Origin: Mantis religiosa
Lineage: Eukaryota; Arthropoda; Insecta; Mantodea; Mantidae
Assembly: GCA_030765055.1 (NCBI GenBank)
Contig: CM060950.1
Location: forward strand, 18,832,729 to 18,896,728
Reading direction: 5' to 3'
Length of the DNA stretch: 64,000 nt
Positions 51,997 through 63,320 of the stretch are shown one piece after another (the first letter of the stretch is position 1; the number at the start of each line of letters is the position of its first letter). Both the position numbers and the translations under genes were made by a program. Below the pieces are notes generated by a model, which was given only the letters and a program-made list of their open reading frames with translations, had not been told where the DNA came from and did not search any database.

Positions 51997-52680
51997 AATC
52001 TTGAAATGAAACTGTTATATAACGGTCAACGTTAGGAACATATTAAACCTTAATCTGTCAACTTATCGGGTTACTTCTGACGTAAATTTGTTCAAGAAAT
52101 GCTGAACTTAAAATACCCGCCGGAAACGAATCTGGTGATAGTGAATTTATCTCGTTCGTAAATTATAAAACCTCCTTCCTTACACGCACTCTCTCTGTTT
52201 ACACTCGGATAAACAAACAAAAAGAGCTAAGTAGGAAATAAAGTCAAAACTTTGAAAAGGAAATGCTTGTAGAGGTATAATTGAGAACAATAGCAAATCT
52301 TTACTGAGCATCATGCAAGTTTTCTTTATTTACGGAATTTTAACTTTGGCATATTAATATATTTTCTCACGGATGACGTTTTATATTTTAAATCTGGATG
52401 AATTTATTAGAAAGTTACAATGGCCTCAGTATAAGTTAAAAGGGATATTTAGAAAGACTAAACGAAAATATATTAAAGGACCTTGTTGAGAGTATCAATA
52501 TTTCTGGTGTCTTTTTCAGACGATTGTATTGAAGTATTCCAAAAAGTCTGGTAACTGTAATGACGATCTACCTATGTAAGTGTAAGTTCAGTCTTATGTC
52601 GCGTGAAGTGCTCGTGTTAAACGGAGTTATGTACAAGAGATAAACCTGCATGATGTGTACTGCATAAAGCTAAGAGCTGT
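51997..52680. other. No recognisable feature
   Basis: AT-rich sequence after the LINE stop. No poly-A or tandem tail can be seen. Confidence 0.45.
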
Positions 52681-53245
52681 GGAGTCCTTGCTGGTGGTCC
52701 GCTCTCCGCAGAAATAAACTCCGGTACTTAAAGCAATTTCCGCTTCCGGGGGTAACCTGTCGTTCCTCTCGTAAAGAGATAAGTTTGGCTCTGTTACGCC
52801 TTGGTCACTGCTATTTTACACATATTTTTTTTTTTACTTAACGGGGACTCAGCTGCAGTTTGCCCGCTACGGTGCGGCCCTCTCGGTCGGACATTCGCTT
52901 GTGGAGTCTTTCAGCTTAGAACGTCTTCGCAGTTCTCTTCCAGCTTCCGGCCAGCTTGGCGGAGATACTGGCGGACGTCGAGACAGCGGTGGCCAACGGT
53001 TATAAATTGTTTTTAAGTGTTAATTTTGGAATTTAGTGGTCAACGTGTTTTTATTCCTTTTAATCTACAATAATTTTTAATCTCTTTGGCTTCTGCATTT
53101 GCTGTGCGCCATTTGTGGATTTATTTGGTATGTACACAGTTTTTAGTTCTATTTTCTTTGGGTTTTAGCATGTTTAGTTTTTAAAGGGTGCTAATGACCG
53201 TGCAGTTCATCGCCCTTAACCATACCTCATCATCATGTATTGTAC
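52681..53245 (+). mobile_element. Possible retroelement 3' UTR with hairpin (related to 46326-46682)
   Basis: A GC-richer start, an AT-rich end, then AAAGGGTGCTAATGACC...CATCGCCCTTAA (53184-53218) and a CATCATCATG tail. The hairpin and its position match the end of the element at 46326-46682, in + sense. The left boundary is not clear. Confidence 0.45.
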
Positions 53246-53983
53246 AAGTGGTGTAAGAGGCAATGTCGTGAATAGTAATTTGGATTTGAAATGTTATGGT
53301 TTTCTTGTGATGGAGAGAGTATTAAAATGATTGACGAAGGCTGTTTGGTCCTTGATGTGTTCAGTATTTCAAAGGTGTGCTCACTGTCGTATCTCGTGAA
53401 GAAAGCAGGAAACGTACAAAAGCTATGTTCAATGAGCTTACGGAAGAATCACGAAATAGCTTAGACATTTGTAGGCGTATGTGTCGTTTGTTTTACTTCA
53501 GCGGAACTAAATAATAATCTATTTCATTTTAAATATGCTGATGTGCATTTGAGTTACTCGCTAAAACACCAAAACTAAATACAGGGAAATTTAAATAGCA
53601 CACCAGAGGTATAAAAGTATTATCACTATAGTTTCATTCTGATGCGCATTGTGGATACCAGTGTAAGATTTGACTCCGCAGAAGTGAAATTCACTGTACC
53701 ACAATTACAATTTTTGCTATTTACATTTGACTCCAACTCTTATGTGTCAGTCTCGTTGCCTCAGTGGGTTAGGGACTGGTGTACTTAAAAAAAAAATGTA
53801 TATTGCATTAACTGGCGTCTGTATCAAGTTTACACTTTTCGTGGCATGCTGTACGCAAACAATTGTGTTCAGGTAAAGTGTGACCTTTCTGTTTCGAAAT
53901 CAGACACATGTACTACTTTTTCTATGGAAATTGAAATTGGGGATTCGAACCTCCAAATGAGTTTTTTGTTTGTTTTGTTTTTG
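53246..53983. other. No recognisable feature
   Basis: AT-rich. A tRNA-like fragment (TTGCCTCAGTGGGTTAGGGA at about 53756) followed by 10 A is too short to assign. Confidence 0.4.
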
Positions 53984-54216
53984 TAATTTTACGTCCTCCA
54001 ACGTTAAGTCATACCGGACGGTGAATGAAATGGGTGAAATGATGCTCAAATGAGCCCGGGGTCCATGGAGCTTAGAGCTACCCGACATTCGTCTGTAAGG
54101 ATAAAGGAAACCCCCGGAAAACCTTATCCAGGTAACTCACCTTGACCGAGATTCGAACTCGGGACCTCTTGAATGCGAGGCAGACATGCTACCATCTACG
54201 CTACCGAGGCGGGCCC
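53984..54216 (-). repeat. SINE family B, full-length copy
   Basis: Minus sense: GGCCCGCCTCGGTAGCGTAG, ATGGTAGCATGTCTGCCTC, CCCGAGTTCGAATCTCGG (perfect B box), body to TTGGAGGACGTAAAATTAC and a tail of AAAAACAAAAC. Best consensus copy of the family. Confidence 0.92.
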
Positions 54217-54319
54217 CAGATGAGAGTTGTGATCCCATTTGATATAGGAGAGTATGTGATTTTTTATTTTTTTTAAAGTATTCGACACTGGAGGATATGA
54301 CACGAAGATATCTGTTAAG

Positions 54320-54900
54320 CCACGTCGATTTTTTTTTTCTGATTTACCTCCTTATACAAAAGAAGATTGAAAAGTTTAAATATCAAAAAACTGTTAATGA
54401 TATTTCTACTCTTAAAAAAATAAAAGATGATTATAATTTTAAAAAGTTTACTTACCATCCTTGGTTTAATAAACATTTTCAATTTTTTTTAAAGAAGTTG
54501 GTATAACTTTAGTTCCTCAAAATAAATATAATATTAAAATTTATTACAATTTTCTAAAAAATATAAAATTCCTAATAGTAAAAAATCTGGTATTTATCGA
54601 TTGTTTCGATTGTGATCAGGTTTATATTGGAAATACGAAACGTAGTTTGGAAACCAGAAAGAAAGAACATTTTCGTAACATTAAATATAAACAAATTGAT
54701 AAATCGGTCGTAGCAGATCATTTTTGGTCATTTAACCATGAAATAAATCCCGAAGTTAAATTTTATTAAAACAATTAAATGGTCCCACTGAGTTAATAGT
54801 GTGGGAAAAATATTTATTTTAAAAAATAAACATCGCGTAATGAATTTTGACATACCGGCAATTGATTGTTTTTAGGTTTGTTTCGTTTTCAGATGTTGGT
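54320..54900 (+). pseudogene. Penelope-like element 3' part (same subfamily as 22 kb pair)
   Basis: Frames read DDYNFKKFTYHPWFNKHFQF, GITLVPQNKYNIK, SGIYRLF, then FDCDQVYIGNTKRSLETRK and SVVADHFWSFNHEINPEV, then VWEK and NKHRVMNFDIPAIDC. This is the linker and GIY-YIG nuclease. YIG is intact; there are several one-base shifts. The RT half is missing. A run of about 20 A interrupts the tail at 54930-54948. Confidence 0.8.
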
Positions 54901-54974
54901 AATGCTGGAAATGTAACATAAAAACGAAAAAAAAAAAAAAAAAAAACATGGTAAACGAGATTTCCTTAACAACG

Positions 54975-55015
54975 GAGTTTGAAGATGAAAGCGATATGGT
55001 TTTGAAATCGATTTT
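54975..55015 (+). ncRNA. Degraded hammerhead of the 54-kb PLE
   Basis: TTGAAGA (54979-54985, first C changed to T), a weak stem II, GAAA (55004-55007), palindromic stem III ATCGAT (55007-55012), then T. Same order as the intact ribozymes, but the core C is lost. Confidence 0.4.
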
Positions 55016-55435
55016 ATAAAGAAGAAGGAAGTATTAACCTCATCTTCTTAAGTTAATTGGAGATTCTGTTACAAATATTTTTATTTGTGTAACAAATCTA
55101 GTGGTTACACTACTGTGTAGTAGAAGTGAAAGAAGTGAACTATCGCTTCTGTCACATGTCTGACCTCAGGATAAATGCACCATTTTGTCTGACTTGAAGT
55201 GCGTGCGCATTGTTGTGAAGAAGTTAGACTCCTGTCTGTCATGTTTCCCCATGTTCACAAAATAGGAATAGGGAAGTTGTCTGTAAATTGAAAGTCCACA
55301 ATGTTACGAAGAACATTTTATTGGCATTTAGGTAAATGGCTGTACCATGCATGAATGTGGTAACGTGATTTTGGACATCCAAGACAGCTGTGCCGAATCT
55401 CCCGAGTGTCATTGAAGAGTAACTGTAGGCTGTTT
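55016..55435. other. No recognisable feature
   Basis: Nothing identified before the mariner relic. Confidence 0.4.
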
Positions 55436-55439
55436 CCGC

Positions 55440-55950
55440 GCTGTAATTCGACGATCGATGTCAGGCGGTACGGGAATTAGCTGACTAGATAGGGATATTG
55501 CATATGACTGCTTCGAAATGTGAACAACGCTCGAAAAATGAGAAAAATTGCGTCGAATTGACAGGCGGCAGCAATGGTTACGATTATGCGCCATTCATAC
55601 TCACTTAGAGCATTATAGTTTTGATGTAGACGATTTCTTACACGGTATTATTGCGCTCGATGAGACGTGAACCAATAAACAAGTAAGATGTGAAGTAATT
55701 GCGGGTGACCATGCAAAACAGTAGTTCGACATATCTCTACAAATGGGAAGCTTATATTGATTCTCGCATACGACTGTGTTGTCGTTCTAACACGTTCTAT
55801 ACCGTGCCCCAAATAGGCAGAATCTTGGTGCAAGTATTTCCAAATTCTTGCAGCAAAGTCTCGGACCTGCGTAGGGAAGGGAGCGACCATCATCCCATAA
55901 TTTTGCTGGATAATGTTCGTGTGCTTGTGGCACACCTGTAGCTGATTTGT
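55440..55950 (+). pseudogene. Highly decayed mariner-like transposase
   Basis: Frames in order: DDRCQAVRELAD (55450 on), a frame with LRRIDRRQQWLRLCAIHTHL, then DVDDFLHGIIALDET (55628-55672; the DET is the first catalytic acid motif), and after 180 bases of decay HHPIILLDNVRVLVAHL (55890-55941; the DN of the second acid). This is the order and spacing of mariner transposase. The third acid motif is not recognisable. Much older than the copy at 43174. Inverted ends were not found. Confidence 0.5.
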
Positions 55951-57364
55951 GTCGTCATTGGTGTTGGAAAGTGCTTTTCCATTCACCATAGTGGGGTTCT
56001 TGCTAATAACAAGGCGTGTTTTAGTGCATGCCATAGCTACGCCACATTGTGTATCTTAAGCTCTTACAGAACAGGGTTTTCTCCTAGGCATGCTCTGTTG
56101 GGAACAGCTACAGAGATCTCGTAGACTAGGATTTTCTCCGGAAACATGTTTTGACTCGCAGAGTTAGAGAATGTTACAAAAAAACTAAATATAACAGTAA
56201 GAAAGATAAAATTACTATAACAAAGAACAGTAAAGCAAACCAAACGGTGAGTTCCACCGAGCGGAAATAATGGAATGTAAGACGAAGTTGTAGGTTCTGA
56301 AAGAGTTAGGTTCCCTATATCCTGATAGAGTTAATAGTTTTTTTGCTGAGTCTTATGCGTTTATACTTTGAGTAAGATTGTGAAGCTTCAATTGAAAGTG
56401 CCATTCAAAAGCAATTTCGTTAAATTCTTGCAACCAGTTAAATGATACGCCATTGAAAAGCATACCAAATATAATTGTGAGGAATCTACTGTTGGGATGG
56501 CAGCGGAGGGTGCACTGTGGCAGTGCAAATATTTCAGCGATGGTGGAGACTCGAGGTGTAAGATGGGAAATGGTGACAGGTTATCTCAAGTACAAATGCT
56601 GATGTAATAAAACTGGAGCGTGGGACATATACATAAGATAATGCAACACGATAGAGCTGGTGCAAGTTTGCATGAGAAAGAAATTAGAAGATGCTATATA
56701 TAATGGTGAGGCTAATAGACTCTCGAGAACTTAAATAAATGAGCTTCAAGATTATTATGTAAATGTGGTAATGGAAAACATAGAAAATCTGGAAAAAGAA
56801 ATGAGAAAGCCTGTGTGGTCTGGTTTCTTCCACAAAGCTTCCTCAAATGAAAATTCATATTATATCTAAATTGTGCGCTGAAATGGTTCATGGTTGAAAT
56901 ATAATTATCCTTATAGGCAAAATACAAACGTGTTTTGTCACTGCTCATCAGAGGCAAGATTCTGTGGTGACAATTATTTATAAAATTAGCATTAATAGTT
57001 TTAATTGGTGGTCTTTTGTGGTGAATATTTTACTATACATTCGCATTTATTTCGCGCAAATTTTCTGGGAGAATTAACGAGTAATGGCATGGCTGAAATA
57101 AAAAGTAACAGGTAAGTAGAGCAACACAACTGTTAAAACCCCTTTTATCTAAATTAAAATATTTTATTTGAAATCAGCAGATAGTAGGTAACATGAATAA
57201 AATCAAATATCGCACATCAGACATCGCCAAACTGCAGCATACAAGTTGTGATATTTTTGCTTTTCATACTTGTTCTTTTGCCTGTCACAACTAAACAACT
57301 AAGTTATATGTAGAGAAAAATCTGTCACTGTCAGCGTTTGACATATTTTTGTTTTGTTTTGTTT
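55951..57364. other. No recognisable feature
   Basis: AT-rich sequence, nothing identified. Confidence 0.4.
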
Positions 57365-57599
57365 TTTGTAATTTACGTCCTCCAACATTTAGTCATATCG
57401 GACAATGAATGGAATGGGTGAAATGATGCTCAAATGAATCCGGGGTCCATGGAGCTTAGAGCTACCTGACATTCGTCTTTAAAGATAAGGGAAAACCCCG
57501 GAAAAACCTTATCCAGGTAACTCACCCTGTCCTAGATTCGAACTCGAGACCTCTTGAACGTGAGGCAGACACGGCACCATCTACGCTACCGAGGCGGGC
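57365..57599 (-). repeat. SINE family B, full-length copy
   Basis: Minus sense: GCCCGCCTCGGTAGCGTAG, CTCGAGTTCGAATCTAGG, body to GGAGGACGTAAATTAC followed by an AAAAAACAAAACAAAAC tail. Confidence 0.92.
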
Positions 57600-59530
57600 A
57601 GCGTTTGACATCGGCAACCAAAGACATTGAAGGGACTTTTCAAGAAATTGCGGTAAGAACCAGCTTTTGCCTTCAATGCCAGGAGTGCTGTTACTACATC
57701 TAATCTGTTACCGTTACCATGATGGCTTTGCTGTTCAACAATGTCACAAAGCTATTTATAATAAAGAGGAAAATCAGAATCACAAGTAATACCACTGGTT
57801 TTAAATGTATTTAGTTGTTTAAATGCTGCCACTACATGATTTAAATCACCTATACTTGATTTAGTAACTAGCCTAGAAGGCTCAAAAAATGATCTAAAGC
57901 TTTGATGGTTATTACATCATAAGTCTCTTTTGCCATAATGGAGTTCAATTTAGACAAAGTCATATGACAGAAAACTTTAAGATTATTTTCTACTGCTTCT
58001 CTAACACTGGGATACATGATATGATCTACAAGTGCACTTACTGTATCCAAAGTGACCACTCTAATATTTCACATCTCAGCGAGTTAATTCGTGATAAAGC
58101 ATGATGAACCACATGTTTTTGTTTAGATTGAAATTCTCATATTGCATCTGTTATTCTGCAATATTTAGAAACAAATGTTGCCTGTACCTTTAAAATTTGC
58201 GGCACTGCCATCGTAAAAATGATCATTTAAGAAATTTTGCGCAGGAAGTGAAAGTTGTTGTTGTTGTTGTTTTTTTCTTCTTTTTTTTTTAAAGAAAAGA
58301 AATCGACAATTACATCAAAATAGCTGGCAATATAGACGACTGAATTAAACCAGTTAGACGAGTGTCTCAGTACACGCAATGGAAACAGTTTAGCTTCTAA
58401 ATCTGGGTGACTTTCAGAGGGAGGTATTGCTTGTTTTCATTTTTTAACTTTGGGCATTTCGGAACACATTCTTAAGTCCTGACGGACAATATTTTTATGT
58501 CGATGTAATGTCTGAGAGTAGCTTCCAAGGAGTTCAGTACCTTCTCAGTACATTTAGTCAGCATAACAGGAGTTTCTTTTGCTGTGCACGGTGTGCTATC
58601 CAATAAATAGCTTACGACAAACAGTTCTCAGTATCACGCAACAGTCGGATGCTGTGGTGTCAGTTTATTGTTGCACCGCTTAGCTGTTACTTCAGTGCGC
58701 ATGATGTCACTGCATTAACTTTGATAAGTATTAAAGTTTATCTTGTTTTCCTTAAGATTGTAACATTTTTTTTCACGACTTCTAGCTTCATGCTATAAAG
58801 ACATGGATGTTAAATTCAAGTTTTATTTATGTTATTTGTAATAAATGTATATTTTTCTATGCAGACTAAAAATAATAGACATTTTCTCATTTATCGCTAA
58901 AAAGTAGGTATACTCTCGAAAAGAGGAAAAAATTTGCGAAAATTCGCAAAAAAAAATCGTTAAAAACAAAAACTCTGCCTCTGCTGATCATCATTGAGAA
59001 AAGCTGATGAGCAGATTTCCAGACCACTCAGATCTACTCGAAGGGTAAGCATGGTTGTATACAAAACACTAACAAGTCATTCAATCTAATCTGGAGCAGA
59101 GCACTAAAGAATATTGTGAGGATGAAGGTAGTTACACTAGGTCTGTTCTCTGGACATAATTGATCAAATTTAGTCATTTGGGAGATTTTTATGGCAGTCA
59201 TTGGGTTCCCGTGCTTGGGTAAATTCTGACATCCCTTCGTACTCCGTTGTTGTGAACTGAATCGAATGAAGTACTTTCCCTCTTTGGTAGCAACAAAAGT
59301 GTCCAATCGCAGCATGAATTGTAAATGGAACTTTCATCTCAAATTGTAACTTTCCAGGCTCATCTTCAGCTTCAACTATTTTCCTCATAACACCAAACGA
59401 AATACTTCAGTAACATTTAACATTGATTTAGAAATTCTTATAGGGAGCCATTCTGATTGAGTAGGACTTAGCGATTCAATTGTTGCAGACACATATGGAA
59501 GAGTGTATACGTCTGGGTTAGGATTAGGAT
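57600..59530. other. Unassigned, with two coding-like minus frames
   Basis: The minus frame 58059-57868 reads TVSALVDHIMYPSVREAVEN, then VFCHMTLSKLNSIMAKETYD; it looks like a real protein with decayed flanks (FYDGSAANFKGTGN about 100 codons upstream). The minus frame 59388-59170 reads GKLQFEMKVPFTIHAAIGHF then CYQRGKVLHSIQFTTTEYEG. I recognise neither. Both could be old exons or unknown transposase pieces. Confidence 0.25.
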
Positions 59531-60379
59531 TTCATTACGGAGGAGATTCGGTACGTAGGCTACCATGCTGGGCCCATTGTTTCTATGCTCCCAAGTGGGG
59601 GCACCCTGGGAGGAAGGATGAGGCGAGAGGAGACAGGGCAGCCGACCCAAGGAGCCACGACAGGACAACGAACTTAAAAAAAAAAGAGATCTTGCTCTGC
59701 AGCAAGACCTCGGCCTCCTTAATTTTGGGGGTCTGGTGCCTATTTTAAAAACCAGACTTTGTTTTACTCTTTATTCAGGTTTTATACATTTGACATTGAT
59801 CAATTATTTTTGTTTGGTACCCTAGGAGTACTTACAATACTAGCTGTATATTATTTACATATCTTAACTTACATTTACAATATTATCTAATCCTAGTGGT
59901 CTAATTCTATCTTAACCTAATTGCTTATGTGCTAATGTCGTCTCCAGTCATTTTCTTGGTCGGGAGTAGTTTTTAAGGGTGTCTTCCGCCGATGTACTCT
60001 TCTCTCGCCTTTATCGAGAATGTGTCAGCCGCTTTGTTAAGCCAAACCCAGAGTCGTCTGTTCCTGATAATTTCATAGATCGTATGGTCCTGAACATATG
60101 ACATCGCTGTAGTCCTATGGGGTATAGTGAGTGGGTATTCTTCGCTCCCCTACAGCGGGATGGCAATGAGCCCAGCAGCCGAGCCCCAAAGGTCCCAGGC
60201 AGGCGATCCGAGCCCCGAAGGTCCCTGGCTGGCGGTCCCGAAATTGTCCCAGCAGAGGAGCGGAGACCGGCAACCGACCTACCGGAGGAGGAAGTAGTTT
60301 TCCTCAGGCACTTCATCCTGTCATGCACCGCCGAGACACCCACCAACACTTCTACCCTGAAAGAGATCATCAGATGTGA
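59531..60379. other. Unassigned, GC-rich blocks
   Basis: 59540-59720 and 60120-60330 are GC-rich. The second contains near-repeats GAGCCCCAAAGGTCCC and GAGCCCCGAAGGTCCC. Possibly SINE-like, but no A/B boxes found. Confidence 0.3.
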
Positions 60380-60572
60380 AATGATAATGGAGATGAAATG
60401 GAGAGACTGGAAATTCGGGGTATGTAATTAACCGACTCAGCATTCGTCTAGCGTCCCGGGAAACCCCCCGAAAAAAGCCATGGGTCAGATAGGTCAGCCA
60501 CGGGAATCGAACCCGGGCCTCCTGAATGCGGGCCACAGACGAAACCGTCTGAGACATTCCGCTCGGTCACGT
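60380..60572 (-). repeat. SINE family C-like copy
   Basis: Minus sense: GACCGAGCGGAATGTCTCAG (A-box side), GGCCCGGGTTCGATTCCCG (B box), then CCATGGCTTTTTTCGGGGGG, CCCGGGACGCTAGACGAATG and an end AATTACATACCCCG. Well-kept boxes. Confidence 0.75.
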
Positions 60573-61730
60573 TTGGGATAAGCCAAAGTGTGGGGTTGTG
60601 AGACCATCTCACAACCTGGAGAGCTGATGCCACCCCTGCCCAGTTTCTTGGGTTGGAGTGCTTAAGTCAAGGGAAGATAGGCACGGCCCTAATCGAAGAA
60701 CTCCGGACAGGAGTCACGCCATTGATGACTTCCTGGGCTGAGAAGTGGTTTGGTTGCATGTTTCTATCGTGTGCCTGAAAATTCCTGTCCAGGAAAGACC
60801 GTAAGACTGGGTGGTAGTGTTTGGGGTACCTCGTCTTGTTAGAACAATTCCTCTTTCCATAAAGTGCATGTATAACCTACGAAATTGACATGCTTATTTC
60901 AAGATACTCGGTGCCCGTTACTGTAGCGCCAACGAAAGGTCCTAGCTTAATGAATGTATACATCGGTGCAAGTGTTTAAATTCCTGGTGTTCAATCTTTG
61001 ACATTTGACTGTTCTATTGAATTTGAGTTGGAACCCAACAACCTAAACAATCTTCTCCTCATCCTTATTTACCGTATTTTGCGAGGGTATAACCGCTGAA
61101 GCACCTTGCAGCTGTAAGAGGTCTCCTTAGCTTCCCTGGTGCACATCGCAAACTTGTCACACCGCTGTGTTATTTTGAAGAGTGCTAGAGATTGTTTTGC
61201 AAACTCTTGCATCCAGTGGCTTTTCAGGCTGTAAAATTAGCTGGTTCCTCAAACCTAAGCGAGCTCTGGTCATTTTGGGCTGTGCTATATATACGTCGAA
61301 TGTTATAAGAATCATACGGGTACCGGCACCTGTTGAGAAAATGCCATATCCTATTCCACGGAAAATTCAATGCAACTCTGAAAACAATACGCTGATAACT
61401 ATGTTAAAATGTGTGTGCATTTTAAGGACCCTGTATGGGTGATCAATCACACTGATATTTAAGACAAAATTAACTATTGTTGTCACTTTATATAGATATG
61501 AAAGTGTGATATTGCTTCACCTTAATGAAAATTTGTAATCAAGGATAGTGAAGAAATACACTGAACACACATCTTGAAAACAAAACTGGGAGCATGTACA
61601 AAACCAAATAGGCGTAGTCGTGCAGCCTTAGTGGTGGTTCCTTTTCATATTGGCCATGTATCTTGTTTGCTCCAGCGGATAGAGACTTTGTCAGTATTCA
61701 GCAAAGTTAAACTCAAATGTATATTTAAGT
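60573..61730. other. No recognisable feature
   Basis: 60580-60840 is GC-richer and may be another repeat; the rest is AT-rich. Confidence 0.4.
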
Positions 61731-61732
61731 TA

Positions 61733-61900
61733 ATTGGTGGAAATTAATCATTTCTGTAAATAGGCTAAAATTTTGGGTAGTCAATGTGAAAAATTCAATG
61801 CCATGGCCGAGATTTGAACCACGGATCTCTGGATTCCGTCCAGTCGCTCTTACCCATTGACCATGGCCAACGTGCCGTCCTGACACTTTTAAGTTAATTC
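61733..61900 (-). repeat. SINE family A, left copy of an inverted pair
   Basis: Minus sense: GGACGGAATCCAGAGATCCG, GTGGTTCAAATCTCGGC, CCATGGCATTGAATTTTTC, and a 3' part ending ATTAATTTCCACC. The A-box region is partly deleted (CATGGTCAATGGGTAAGAG). Confidence 0.82.
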
Positions 61901-62125
61901 AAGTACCTACAACAATAAGTCGCCACAAACGGCGTTTCTCGAATACGGGAGCCCCTAGTGATTTACCGGGAAATATGAGTCAATTGGAGAATTTGATGTC
62001 AGGACGGCAAGTTGGCCACGGTAGCTTAATGGGTAAGAGCGACTGGACGGAGACCAGGAGATCCATGGTTCAAATTCCGGCCATGGCATTGAATTTTTCA
62101 GGTTGACTCTATCAAATGTAGGTAT
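61900..62125 (+). repeat. SINE family A, right copy of an inverted pair
   Basis: CAAGTACCTACAACAATAAG, CGGGAGCCCCTAGTGATTTA, GGTAGCTTAATGGGTAAGAG, ATGGTTCAAATTCCGGCC and CATGGCATTGAATTTTTCAG. Confidence 0.85.
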
Positions 62126-63079
62126 ATATATTTTTAGCACCGCTTGACGCTGCATCTTACTACTTATGGCACCACAGGCGGTGTACATTGGAGTTACTTT
62201 GTATTCAGTGATATATGCGAAAGGAGGTTTGAAAAGGAAACTTTCGTGGCCTATGTTTAACATACATTCCTGGAATTTGCCTGTTAGAGAACGAAGAAAA
62301 CCTGAGGTTTGAAGGACGGTTCTGACTGTGTTTGAACCACAGAGCTCCCGTTTTCCGTAAATGTATAAAATAACAGCTTCATTAATAATTATTTTAGCGA
62401 CATTCTTTAATTCTCAGAAATATAAACAAATGACCTTTTTGCATTTTACGTAAATAAACGATAACAGTGTGCAGAAGCGAACAATATTTTTCTTTGTCTT
62501 GGCACATAGTTGAGTTTCCAAACGTTTGTAAAACTATTTCCTACCGTGTTGTCCTATTTAGAGCAGATCTGAACAGTATCAGCCGTTGTTGGATTGAATG
62601 CGATTCATCTATTGTTAGTCGGCGATCGACCGTCTTCTGATTGAGAGCCAGGCTTATTCAACTGACGTGTGGAGTACTTGTAGCGCCGACGAGGCACCGG
62701 GTGAATACCTCCACACACTGTAGCGTTTTCCCCCTTTGATGCCTCCCCTATGTTGTTGGATGTCGACGTGGTCATCTGGGTTCGAACTCGCCGATGTCGG
62801 TAAGCGAGCACTAGACGTTTTTTCGGGGTCTACCGTCGGCGAATTGAACTTAGATTCTCTGTATTGTTTTTCTTTTGGTTGGAATTGGGAGTGGATCAGT
62901 TCTTTTGGCCCTGTAGTATGAAAAAACAAAGCTTACACTTGGAAAGATAGACTGATAAAACTAAATCCTCTGGGACACTTGGACCTGTCATAAGAGAGAA
63001 CTACCTTAAAGACGACTAACTATGCTGTAAGCACTTTAAGGCACGGGCTTTATAGTTCGGACCACTATTAGGTACATTA
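62126..63079. other. No recognisable feature
   Basis: 62600-62920 is GC-richer with a 91-codon minus frame (62654-62929) of no known family. The rest is AT-rich. Confidence 0.4.
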
Positions 63080-63320
63080 ATCAATTAATGGTTGTTTCAC
63101 ACTAGTCGTGTGCAAGCCAAAGTATGGAAAGATAGAGTCAGACTGAAAAATTCAATGCCATAGCCTGGATTTGAACCACGGATCTTCCGGTCTCCATCCG
63201 TGTTGGTCATGGTAGCCGTGGTTCAAATCCCGGTTATGGCGTTCAATTTTTCAGTCTGACTACCTTTCCATACTTTGGCTTACACACTCCTAGTATGAAA
63301 GAACAATTAATATCCAAAGT
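63080..63320. repeat. SINE family A palindrome with shortened heads
   Basis: The left arm (63080-63200, minus) and right arm (63205-63320, plus) both carry the B-box region (GGTTCAAATCC) and the full 3' part (TTCAATTTTTCAGTCTGAC and CATACTTTGGCTTACACAC). The A-box parts at the centre are mostly deleted, leaving ATCCGTGTTGGTCATGGTAG. Confidence 0.82.
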
